Shown here piece after piece: positions 1 to 6,762 of a stretch of 9,350 nucleotides of DNA. The notes under the pieces were generated by a model. It did no database searches, was not told the DNA's origin, and was given only the letters and a program-made list of their open reading frames with translations. Position 1 is the first letter of the stretch. Each line of letters opens with the position of its first letter. The stretch is from Rhodospirillales bacterium (lineage in GTDB: Bacteria; Pseudomonadota; Alphaproteobacteria; Acetobacterales; Acetobacteraceae), in contig JAGWOU010000045.1 in the NCBI GenBank assembly GCA_028870815.1, forward strand, positions 1-9,350, given 5' to 3'. The position numbers were made by a program, and so were the translations under genes.

Positions 1-93
1 AATTATTGGGGCGAAGGGGCGACAACGCTGGAATGGGCCGTGCCCAGCCCGGCGCCGCACCATACTTTCGAAGATGTGCCGATCATCCGTTAG
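1..93 (+). CDS. ctaD: Cytochrome c oxidase subunit I, C-terminal end (partial)
   Basis: Only the last 30 residues and the TAG stop lie in the window; the gene enters from the left edge in frame 1. The residues read NYWGEGATTLEWAVPSPAPH and then HTFEDVPIIR. This is the conserved cytosolic tail of aa3-type subunit I (the 'TLEW-PSP-P-H-F' pattern). Subunit I is the catalytic heme a / heme a3-CuB subunit of the proton-pumping terminal oxidase in the inner membrane. None of its metal ligands are visible here. It is followed 8 bases later by ctaB, as expected for an alphaproteobacterial cox operon. Identification rests on the tail motif plus the following ctaB-ctaE-SURF1 order; I consider it secure. 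Confidence 0.88.
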   Translation, partial: NYWGEGATTLEWAVPSPAPHHTFEDVPIIR

Positions 94-99
94 GAGAAG
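93..99 (+). promoter_or_regulatory. Shine-Dalgarno site deciding the ctaB TTG start
   Basis: GGAGAAG overlaps the last base of the ctaD stop codon and lies just before TTG at 102-104. The frame is open back to base 6, but no ATG in that frame follows a comparable ribosome binding site. The site therefore favours the TTG start and suggests that ribosomes finishing ctaD re-initiate on ctaB. Confidence 0.6.
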
Positions 100-101
100 T
101 T

Positions 102-1037
102 TTGTCCGACCGCGTTTCCAATTTCCTGCATGACGCTGTTTCCGCCCCGCATTTGGGGGCGGAGCCGAAAGACTGGCTGGCGCTGCTCAAACCCCGTGTG
201 GTCTCGCTGGTGGTGTTCACCGGAGCTATTGGGCTCGTTATTGCCCCTGGCCATATTAACCCGCTATTGGCGGTGGTTGCCATTTTCTGTATCGCGCTGG
301 GCGCTGGCGCGGCCGGGGCGATCAACATGTGGTACGACCGCGATATCGACGCGATCATGCGCCGGACCACCACACGGCCGATTCCGGCGGGCAAGATCGA
401 GCCGGGCGGGGCGCTGGGCTTTGGCATTGTGCTTTCGGTGATCTCGGTGCTGCTGCTGGCGATGGCGACAAATCTCTGCGCTGCCGGGGTGCTGGCGTTC
501 TCGATCTTCTATTATGCCGTGATTTACACGATCTGGCTGAAGCGCCGGACGCCGCAGAACATCGTGATCGGCGGTGGGGCGGGGGCGTTTCCGGCGGTGA
601 TCGGCTGGGCGGCCGTGACCGGGCATATTGGCCTGTTGCCGATGCTGTTGTTCCTGATCGTGTTTTTCTGGACGCCGCCGCATTTCTGGTCGCTCTCGCT
701 TTACGCCTGCACCGATTACGAGAAGGCGGGTGTGCCGATGCTGCCGGTGGTGAAGGGGGCGCGCCATACGCGCTGGAACGTGTTTGTTTATACGCTGCTG
801 CTGTTTCCCTTGGCGCTTTCGCCCTGGTTCCTGGGGCTGGCGGGGCGCATTTACGGCGCGACGGCCTTCGTGCTGGGGGCTGCCTTCCTCTACTTCGCCT
901 GGGGCGTGCTGCGCGATGAGCAGGATGCCAAAGGTGTGAGCCTGACCAAGGACCAGCCGGCGCGCGCCGCATTCAAATTCTCGATCCTGTATCTGTTCCT
1001 GCTTTTTGCCGCCATCGCGGTGGACCGGTTGGTATGA
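102..1037 (+). CDS. ctaB: Protoheme IX farnesyltransferase (heme O synthase)
   Basis: CtaB/Cox10 is a UbiA-superfamily membrane prenyltransferase. It adds a farnesyl group to heme b to make heme O, the precursor of heme A used by the aa3 oxidase encoded around it. With the TTG start at 102 the protein has 311 residues, normal for the family. The first Asp-rich prenyl-diphosphate/Mg2+ motif is at residues 75-83 (NMWYDRDID, an N-x3-D-x3-D pattern), followed by the conserved RRTTTRP at 87-93. Near residue 205, DYEKAGVPMLPV corresponds to the second conserved polar loop of the family. The remainder is a series of hydrophobic helices, about eight or nine. An open frame continues upstream, but that stretch reads through ctaD in another frame and the SD at 93-99 supports TTG. 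It overlaps the next gene by 4 bases (ATGA). Confidence 0.93.
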   Translation: MSDRVSNFLHDAVSAPHLGAEPKDWLALLKPRVVSLVVFTGAIGLVIAPGHINPLLAVVAIFCIALGAGAAGAINMWYDRDIDAIMRRTTTRPIPAGKIEPGGALGFGIVLSVISVLLLAMATNLCAAGVLAFSIFYYAVIYTIWLKRRTPQNIVIGGGAGAFPAVIGWAAVTGHIGLLPMLLFLIVFFWTPPHFWSLSLYACTDYEKAGVPMLPVVKGARHTRWNVFVYTLLLFPLALSPWFLGLAGRIYGATAFVLGAAFLYFAWGVLRDEQDAKGVSLTKDQPARAAFKFSILYLFLLFAAIAVDRLV

Positions 1038-1249
1038 TGGCGGCGTCGCAGGAGGAACGGGATTATGCGAAAGATCGGATGCCGCGTGTCGAAATCGTCG
1101 AATCGCATTGGAGCGACGCGCAGAAGGCGGAATTTTTGCGCCGCAGGCGGGCGCGCAATTTCCTGCTGCTGGCGGCCCTTGGCGGGTTTTGCCTGATTAT
1201 CTATGTAATTGCGATGGTGAAACTGCACGAATACGGGCAGATGTGGTGA
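1034..1249 (+). CDS. Small single-span membrane protein, CoxF-like
   Basis: This is a 71-residue protein. Its hydrophilic N-terminus ends in a basic run at 36-41 (RRRRAR), followed by one hydrophobic segment at about 43-62 and a short tail (VKLHEYGQMW). The positive-inside rule puts the N-terminus in the cytoplasm. Its place directly after ctaB and the 'RRRARN - hydrophobic - V-K-L' layout match the small CoxF-type proteins found between ctaB and ctaG/ctaE in alphaproteobacterial cox operons. Their exact role is poorly defined, presumably in oxidase assembly. There is no CxxxC copper motif; one Cys (53) sits inside the helix. The start overlaps the ctaB stop (ATGA), and a second in-frame ATG follows at once at 1037. 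The gene looks real because of the coupling and topology. Its function is inferred from position. Confidence 0.7.
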   Translation: MMAASQEERDYAKDRMPRVEIVESHWSDAQKAEFLRRRRARNFLLLAALGGFCLIIYVIAMVKLHEYGQMW

Positions 1250-1280
1250 CCATAGCCTGACGGTAACGGCCAAGAAAAAG

Positions 1281-1285
1281 GGAGG
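1281..1285 (+). promoter_or_regulatory. Strong Shine-Dalgarno of ctaE
   Basis: GGAGG lies 5 bases before the ATG at 1291 and is the best SD in the window. It sits in the 41-base gap after the CoxF-like gene, suggesting that ctaE is translated independently and strongly rather than by coupling. I see no convincing -35/-10 pair in this gap. Confidence 0.65.
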
Positions 1286-1290
1286 CAAGA

Positions 1291-2142
1291 ATGAGCGGCA
1301 CGGTTCATACCGCGACAGACCAGGTGAAGGGCACAGTGCCCCACCCGTACCATCTTGTTGACCCCAGCATCTGGCCGCTTTGCGGGGCCGCCGCGGCGAT
1401 GGTGACATTTGCTGGCATCATTCTCGCCGCGCATTTCCGCAGTTTCATCGTGCTCGCCATTGGCGGTGTGGCGGATGTGAGCGTCATGTATCTGTGGTGG
1501 CGGGATGTGGTTAAGGAAGCCCGCACGCCGGGGCTGCACAAGATCGTGACGCAAGTGGGTCTGCGCTATGGCATGGCGCTGTTCATCTCGTCAGAGGTGA
1601 TGTTCTTCGTCTCCTTCTTTTGGAATTACTTCAATTATTTCTTCTACCCGGACAAAATGGGCACCGCCTTCGCGCCGGTCTGGCCGCCGCAGGGTATCAC
1701 CACCATCGACCCGTTTGCGATTCCGCTGTTCAATACCATGGTGCTGCTGCTCTCCGGCACCACTATCACCTGGGCGCATCATGCGTTGCTTGAGGATGAT
1801 CAGAAGAATCTGGTGCGCGGGTTGGGGGTTACCATTATCCTGGGCCTGATGTTCCTGTGCGGGCAGGCCTGGGAATATACGCATTCGCCCTTTCCGTTTT
1901 ATCATGGCGGCATTTTCGCGTCCTCCTTCTTTATTGCTACGGGCTTCCACGGCGCGCATGTGATTATCGGCACGCTGTTCCTGATCGTCTGTTTCTTCAG
2001 GGCGCGGGCGGGGCAATTCACCAAGGAGCGGCATTTCGGGTTCGAGGCGGCGGCCTGGTACTGGCATTTCGTGGACGTGGTGTGGCTGTTCCTGTTCGTG
2101 TGCATCTATTACCTTGGCCGCAGCGCGATTACGGCAGGCTAA
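1291..2142 (+). CDS. ctaE: Cytochrome c oxidase subunit III
   Basis: The protein has 283 residues, full length for the bacterial form with seven membrane helices. Subunit III carries no metal. It stabilises subunit I and feeds the proton-uptake pathway of the aa3 oxidase. Family marks seen are HPYHLVDPS near the N-terminus, the buried acidic residue in SSEVMFF (Glu102, equivalent to the DCCD-reactive Glu), and WPPQGI followed by the helix with TITWAHHALL. Further marks are the helix ATGFHGAHVIIG (His220, His223) and the C-terminal AAWYWHFVDVVWLFLF (about 253-268). The ATG follows the GGAGG at 1281-1285. In many relatives ctaG lies just upstream and a DUF983 gene just downstream; neither is present here. 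Identification is secure. Confidence 0.96.
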   Translation: MSGTVHTATDQVKGTVPHPYHLVDPSIWPLCGAAAAMVTFAGIILAAHFRSFIVLAIGGVADVSVMYLWWRDVVKEARTPGLHKIVTQVGLRYGMALFISSEVMFFVSFFWNYFNYFFYPDKMGTAFAPVWPPQGITTIDPFAIPLFNTMVLLLSGTTITWAHHALLEDDQKNLVRGLGVTIILGLMFLCGQAWEYTHSPFPFYHGGIFASSFFIATGFHGAHVIIGTLFLIVCFFRARAGQFTKERHFGFEAAAWYWHFVDVVWLFLFVCIYYLGRSAITAG

Positions 2143-2190
2143 GGCGCGCGGGGATGGCGGGGCGGCCGCGCGCGAAATATAGAGGCTGAA

Positions 2191-2874
2191 TTGCGGCGGC
2201 TGATTGCCCCTGGCCTAACGGCGCTCGTTTTTTTCTGCCTGTTTATCGTGCTGGGCGTTTGGCAGCTGCACAGGCTGAAATGGAAGGAAGGCATCATCGC
2301 TGAAATCCGCGCGGCGCAGGTGGCGCCGCCGGTGACGATGCCTGAGACGCCAAGCCCGTTCGAGAAAGTGTTTGTCACCGGCACCTGGGTGCCCGGGAAA
2401 GCAGCACTTTACGGGCAGATTGTGCATGACACGCCGGTTGGGCCTGTCTCCGGCGGGGAGTTGATCATGCCCCTGCGCCGCCCCGATGGGCAGATTTTGC
2501 TCGTGGATTTGGGGTGGATGCAGGAATCCGTGCCCGTGCCCCTGGCCAACCCGCCGGCTGTGCCCTCGGGCTATATTCACGCCAGCATAGATCGCGATTT
2601 TTTTTCGCCCCCGGATGACCCCGCCAAGGGGCATTACTACACGCTGGACCCGGCGGTGATCGGCAAGGGGATGGGTCTTGAGAATGTGGCACCCTATATG
2701 CTCATCGCCATGGGACCGAAGCCGCCGCCGGGCAGCCCCCTGCCGCAACCCGCACAGGATTTGCCGACCCCGCCGAATAACCATTATGGATATGCGCTCA
2801 CCTGGTTCGGCTTCGCCGGAGTTCTGGTGTTCGAATTCATCTTTATCGCCCGCAGAAGGTTGCTGACGTCATGA
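2191..2874 (+). CDS. SURF1-family cytochrome oxidase assembly protein
   Basis: SURF1/Shy1 proteins are inner-membrane factors that help insert heme a into subunit I. The 227-residue product shows the family layout: an N-terminal membrane helix (about 8-26, ending VWQLHRLKWK), a periplasmic domain, and a C-terminal helix (about 201-219) followed by basic RRR. Signature parts are GTW at 64-66, the GGELIMPLRRPDGQILLVDL stretch before GW, and NNHYGYALTWFGFA at 196-209. The latter contains His198, matching the conserved His before the last helix that is implicated in heme binding in bacterial Surf1. The start is a TTG at 2191 with an AGAGG 5 bases upstream; no in-frame ATG fits. The 48-base gap after ctaE holds nothing recognisable. 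The stop overlaps the following gene as ATGA. Confidence 0.88.
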   Translation: MRRLIAPGLTALVFFCLFIVLGVWQLHRLKWKEGIIAEIRAAQVAPPVTMPETPSPFEKVFVTGTWVPGKAALYGQIVHDTPVGPVSGGELIMPLRRPDGQILLVDLGWMQESVPVPLANPPAVPSGYIHASIDRDFFSPPDDPAKGHYYTLDPAVIGKGMGLENVAPYMLIAMGPKPPPGSPLPQPAQDLPTPPNNHYGYALTWFGFAGVLVFEFIFIARRRLLTS

Positions 2875-4340
2875 GCGCATATGAGGCATTGAAAGAATCC
2901 TTCCACCGTATTGCCTGCCTGGATGAAGCGGGCGCGATGCTAAGCTGGGATGCCGCGGCGATGATGCCGGAGGGCGGGGCGGATGCGCGCGGCGAGCAGA
3001 TGGCGGTGCTGGCGGGGCTGAGCCACGAGTTTCTCTGCGCGCCGGAGATGGGCGAGAAGCTGGCCCAGGCGCATACCGAAGCCGGCTGGGACAGCGAAAA
3101 CCTGACCTTGATGAAAGAGGCGCATCTGCGCGCCACCGCCCTGCCACGAGACCTCGTGGAAGCGCAAGTGCGCGCGGCCCGGGCCTGCGAGACCATCTGG
3201 CGCGCGGCGCGTAAAAACAGCGATTTCGGTGCTGTGCGGGACGCGCTAGCGGAGGTGGTGCGCCTGACGCGCGAGGGTGCGGAGATTCTGGGCCAGGCGC
3301 TGGGGCTTTCCCCTTATGACGCGCTGATGAGCCAGTACCAGCGCGGAATTGATGCTGAACAGGCCGGGATGATTTTCACGCGTTACGAGGCGTTTTTGCG
3401 CGAGGCGTTGCCCCGGGCGGAGGCATTGCAAGCCGGGCGCCAGCAGGTGGCGCTGCCGCCTGGGCCTTACCCCGAGGCGGTGCAGGCGGAACTGGCGCGC
3501 GCGCTGGCGGCGGGGGCAGGGCTGAATTTCAATGCCGCGCGGCTGGATATTTCCACGCATCCATTTTGCGGCGGCACGCCCACCGATATCCGCATCACCA
3601 CGCGCTATGACGAGGCGGATTTCTGCGCGGCGCTGATGGGTGTGCTGCACGAGACAGGCCATGCGCTCTACGAGCAGAATCTGCCCGTGGCGTGGCGGCG
3701 CCAGCCGGTGGGCGCGGCGGCGGGCATGGCGATGCATGAAAGCCAGTCCCTCATTGTCGAGATGCAGGCGGTGCGCTCGGACGCCTATCTTTCTTATCTG
3801 GCGCCCTTGGCCTCCAGCAGTTTTGGCAAAGAGATCACGCCCGCCGCGCTGAAGCACAGGCTGCGCCGGGTGGAGCGCAGTTTCATCCGCGTGGAGGCGG
3901 ATGAGATGACCTATCCGGCGCATGTGTTGCTGCGGTTCCGGTTGGAGCAGGCGCTGCTTTCGGGCGATCTGGCCGTGGCGGATCTGCCGGGCGCCTGGAA
4001 TGAGGGGTTTAAGGCCCTGCTGGGCATCACCCCGCCGGATGATGCGCGGGGCTGCTTGCAGGACATCCATTGGTTCGATGGCGCGATCGGCTATTTCCCG
4101 TCTTACACGCTGGGTGCGATGGCCGCCGCGCAGTTGATGGAAGCCGCCAGGAAGGCGTTGCCGGATTTGGATGGGGCCTTGGCGCAAGGCGACCTTTCGC
4201 CGCTTATCACCTGGCTTTCGGCGCATGTGCATGAGCGCGGGGCCTCCGCCGGTTTTAACGAAATTCTGCGCGCCGCGACAGGAGAGGCTTTGAATCCGGC
4301 GTATTTCGAGGCGCATCTGACGGCGCGCTACCTCAGCTGA
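2871..4340 (+). CDS. M32-family metallocarboxypeptidase (carboxypeptidase Taq type)
   Basis: This is a cytoplasmic zinc (or cobalt) exopeptidase that removes C-terminal residues from peptides, probably for peptide turnover. The 489-residue length fits the family (about 500). The zinc site is intact: HETGH at 260-264 with the third ligand in HESQS (Glu290). Other M32 signatures are HPF at 230-232, DIRITTRYDE from 239, VEADEMTYPAH from 341 and the substrate-groove motif DGAIGYFPSYTLG at 403-415. There is no signal peptide, and the N-terminus is helical as in the family. The ATG overlaps the SURF1 stop by 4 bases, with an AGAAGG at 2854-2859 rather far upstream, so translational coupling is likely. 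A peptidase fused onto a cox operon is not an established partnership. A role in oxidase assembly would be speculation. Confidence 0.94.
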   Translation: MSAYEALKESFHRIACLDEAGAMLSWDAAAMMPEGGADARGEQMAVLAGLSHEFLCAPEMGEKLAQAHTEAGWDSENLTLMKEAHLRATALPRDLVEAQVRAARACETIWRAARKNSDFGAVRDALAEVVRLTREGAEILGQALGLSPYDALMSQYQRGIDAEQAGMIFTRYEAFLREALPRAEALQAGRQQVALPPGPYPEAVQAELARALAAGAGLNFNAARLDISTHPFCGGTPTDIRITTRYDEADFCAALMGVLHETGHALYEQNLPVAWRRQPVGAAAGMAMHESQSLIVEMQAVRSDAYLSYLAPLASSSFGKEITPAALKHRLRRVERSFIRVEADEMTYPAHVLLRFRLEQALLSGDLAVADLPGAWNEGFKALLGITPPDDARGCLQDIHWFDGAIGYFPSYTLGAMAAAQLMEAARKALPDLDGALAQGDLSPLITWLSAHVHERGASAGFNEILRAATGEALNPAYFEAHLTARYLS

Positions 4341-5500
4341 TGCGCGGCGCCGCGCTCAGCCTGCTGCGCAGCCGGAGCGAGCGCGCTGAGGTGACGCAGG
4401 TTGAGTTGTTCTTCGATCTGATCTTCGTGTTTGCCGTCACGCAGGTTTCGGCGTTCCTGCGCGCGCATATGAGCGTGCCGGGGGGTGTTCAGGCATTGAT
4501 GCTGTTCGCCGCCATGTGGTGGGCCTGGGTTTACACGAGCTGGGTCACAAACTGGATCGACCCCGTGCTGCGGCCGGTGAAGCTGCTGATGCTGGGCTTG
4601 ATGTTTTGCGCTTTGCTGCTGGCGGCCTCTGTGCCGGAGGCGTTTGCCGCCAGGGGGGTGGGCTTCGCGGCGGGGCTGTCCGCCATGAATCTTGGGCGTT
4701 CTGGCTTCATGCTTTGGGCGTTGCGGCGGCACGACGTAAGAAATTACCGGAACTTCCAGAGGATTTTTACATGGCTTGGCGTTGGCGCGGTGCTATGGCT
4801 GGCCGGTGCGGTGCTGGCGGAGCCAGAGCGCCTGTGGCTGTGGGCTGTTGCTCTGCTGGTCGATTTCATAGGTCCCGCCACGGGATTTTTTGTGCCGGGG
4901 CTTGGGCATTCAACAACACAAGACTGGCAGGTGGATGCGCGGCATATGGCGGAACGCTGCGCCGCGTTTGTGCTGATCGCGCTTGGCGAATCCGTAACCG
5001 TCACGGGTGCTGGTTTCTCTGAGTTGCGCTGGGGCGACGCGACATTTGCGGCGGCTTGTTGCGCCCTGCTGGCCGCGGCGGCCCTTTGGTGGATTTATTT
5101 TGACGATGCGGCGGAGCGCACCGCCAATGCCTTCGCGGAAGCCAGCGATGTAGGCCGGGTGGCCCGCGCGGCCTATACTTATGCGCACGGGCTGTTGATT
5201 GCTGCGATTATCGCGATTGCGGCGGGAAACGCGTTTTTACTGCAAAAACCTATGGATGTGCCGACATTAGGGCAGGGGCTGTTGTTGTTGGGCGGCCCGG
5301 CGGCGTTTCTTGTTGGCAATGGTATTTTCCGGTGGTTGCTGCATCCGCGCTTTCCGCCCTCTCATATTTGCGGTCTCGGGGTTTTGGCGGTTGCCGCCAT
5401 ACTCTCGCCGTGGTGCGATCTGCTGGTGCTGAGCGCGGGTGGGTTGGCCGCGTTGCTGGTGACGATTTTCGTTTCATATAATTTGGTGGCACGAGCATGA
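4340..5500 (+). CDS. LtrA-family (low temperature requirement A) membrane protein
   Basis: The 386-residue polytopic membrane protein has roughly ten or more hydrophobic segments. The N-terminal hallmark of the LtrA family is clear: ELFFDLIFVFAVTQ at 22-35. So is the second conserved block, with MAERCAAFVLIALGES at about 203-218 (Glu205, Arg206 and GES at 216-218). LtrA was named for a Listeria gene needed for growth in the cold; its biochemical activity is not known, so the name gives no reaction. The ATG shares one base with the preceding stop (TGATG), there is no good SD of its own, and its stop overlaps mnmE by 4 bases (ATGA). It is therefore probably expressed by coupling in the same message. 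Family assignment is firm; function is open. Confidence 0.88.
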   Translation: MRGAALSLLRSRSERAEVTQVELFFDLIFVFAVTQVSAFLRAHMSVPGGVQALMLFAAMWWAWVYTSWVTNWIDPVLRPVKLLMLGLMFCALLLAASVPEAFAARGVGFAAGLSAMNLGRSGFMLWALRRHDVRNYRNFQRIFTWLGVGAVLWLAGAVLAEPERLWLWAVALLVDFIGPATGFFVPGLGHSTTQDWQVDARHMAERCAAFVLIALGESVTVTGAGFSELRWGDATFAAACCALLAAAALWWIYFDDAAERTANAFAEASDVGRVARAAYTYAHGLLIAAIIAIAAGNAFLLQKPMDVPTLGQGLLLLGGPAAFLVGNGIFRWLLHPRFPPSHICGLGVLAVAAILSPWCDLLVLSAGGLAALLVTIFVSYNLVARA

Positions 5501-6762
5501 GCATTATCTTCGCTCCCATCACCGGAAAGGGCGGTGCTGTTGCCACGCTGCGGCTTTCCGGCGCGGGAAGCTTTGAAATTATCAAGATTTTGGCAGGTGA
5601 ATTGCCCGCTCCGCGCCATGCCAGTCTGCGGCGTCTGCGGTTTGAGGGGCAGGTTTTGGATGAGGCGCTGGTGGTGTTGTTTCCTGCGCCGAGCAGCTTC
5701 ACCGGTGAGGATGTGGTGGAACTTTCCATCCATGGCGGCCGCGCGGTGCTGGCGGTGGTGAGTGCCGCGCTGGTGGCGCTGGGTGCCCGCCCGGCTGAGC
5801 CTGGCGAGTTTTCCCGGCGCGCCTTCGAAAACGGGCGGATGGATTTGTTGCAGGCGGAGGCAATGGCGGATCTCATTGCTGCCGAGACCGAGGCGCAGCG
5901 CGCGCAAGCGTTGGATGGCCGGCTGCACATGGCATGCATGGACTGGCGGGAGCGGCTGCGGCAGTTGATGGCACGGCAGGAGGCATTGATCGACTTCCCC
6001 GACGAGGATTTGCCGCCCGAGGTGGAAGCGGAGTTGCGTGGTGGTATCAGCGCCTTGCGCGATGAGATGCAGACGGCGCTGCATGCGGCCCCGGCGGCGG
6101 AGCGGCTGCGCGAGGGGTTGGAGTTTGTGATTCTTGGGCCGCCCAATGCGGGCAAGTCCACACTGCTGAACGCGTTGGCGGGGGAGGATGTGGCGATTGT
6201 CTCCGATATTCCCGGCACCACGCGCGACGCCGTGGGCGTGCGGGTGGATCTTGGCGGTGTGCCGGTGCACTTAACTGACACAGCCGGAGTGCGGGAGACG
6301 GAAGACGTGATCGAGGCCGAGGGCGTGCGCCGGGCGAAGGCCAAGGCAGCGCGTGCGGATTTCGTGATTCTGGTGGCAGCACCGGGGGAGGATTTCGTGG
6401 CGCCACCCGCCGGTGCGCCGGTGCTACGCGTCTGCACCAAGGCGGATATAGAAGCAAACAGCGCGGCGTTTTGCGTTTCCGCGAAAACCGGGCAGGGCAT
6501 GGCGGCGCTGCGCGCGCGGCTGGCGGAGGAAGCACATGTATTGACGGACCGGCAAGGGGCGGCGGCGCCCGCCCGCCCGCGCCAGGTGGCCTGTGTGCGG
6601 GATACGGTGATGGCGCTGGATATGGCGCTGGAAGTGGATGAGCCGGAATTGCGCGGGGAGGAATTGCGGACCGCCGCGCAGGCTTTGGCGCGACTGGCGG
6701 GCGGCATTGGGGTGGAGGAGATTCTTGATGCCGTGTTCTCGGGGTTTTGCATCGGGAAATAG
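5497..6762 (+). CDS. mnmE: tRNA uridine-5-carboxymethylaminomethyl(34) synthesis GTPase MnmE
   Basis: MnmE with its partner MnmG modifies wobble U34 of certain tRNAs, using a folate-derived one-carbon unit. The N-terminal folate-binding/dimerisation domain opens IFAPITGKGGAVATLRLSG and contains SSFTGEDVVELSIHGG and ARPAEPGEFSRRAFENG. A helical domain includes IDFPDEDLP. The inserted G domain has the P-loop GPPNAGKS (214-221), DIPGTTRD, DTAG (261-264), TKAD (314-317) and VSAKTG (327-332). The C-terminus carries the catalytic-Cys signature FCIGK (417-421). Two differences stand out. At 421 residues it is shorter than the usual 440-460, with trimmed loops in the G domain. The NKxD position reads TKAD. 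All catalytic motifs are present, so I judge it functional. Neither mnmG nor rsmG follows; the next gene is convergent. Confidence 0.96.
   Translation: MSIIFAPITGKGGAVATLRLSGAGSFEIIKILAGELPAPRHASLRRLRFEGQVLDEALVVLFPAPSSFTGEDVVELSIHGGRAVLAVVSAALVALGARPAEPGEFSRRAFENGRMDLLQAEAMADLIAAETEAQRAQALDGRLHMACMDWRERLRQLMARQEALIDFPDEDLPPEVEAELRGGISALRDEMQTALHAAPAAERLREGLEFVILGPPNAGKSTLLNALAGEDVAIVSDIPGTTRDAVGVRVDLGGVPVHLTDTAGVRETEDVIEAEGVRRAKAKAARADFVILVAAPGEDFVAPPAGAPVLRVCTKADIEANSAAFCVSAKTGQGMAALRARLAEEAHVLTDRQGAAAPARPRQVACVRDTVMALDMALEVDEPELRGEELRTAAQALARLAGGIGVEEILDAVFSGFCIGK

Noticed and set aside
6..101. An N-terminal extension of CtaB back to base 6
   Set aside because: This stretch is the ctaD C-terminus in another frame, and the SD at 93-99 fits the TTG at 102.
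1244..1252. A near-palindrome TGGTGACCA at the end of the CoxF-like gene as an operator
   Set aside because: It is short, imperfect at its centre and overlaps a stop codon; no paired promoter elements are seen.
2153..2188. An 11-residue ORF in the ctaE-SURF1 gap as a leader peptide or remnant of a lost gene
   Set aside because: It is too short, has no regulatory amino-acid run or SD, and is out of frame with SURF1. It shows no resemblance to DUF983.
3246..4316. A 356-codon minus-strand open frame opposite the M32 peptidase
   Set aside because: It is full of Arg/Gln/His with no hydrophobic core pattern, while the plus strand carries an intact zinc peptidase. It is a shadow of strong codon bias.
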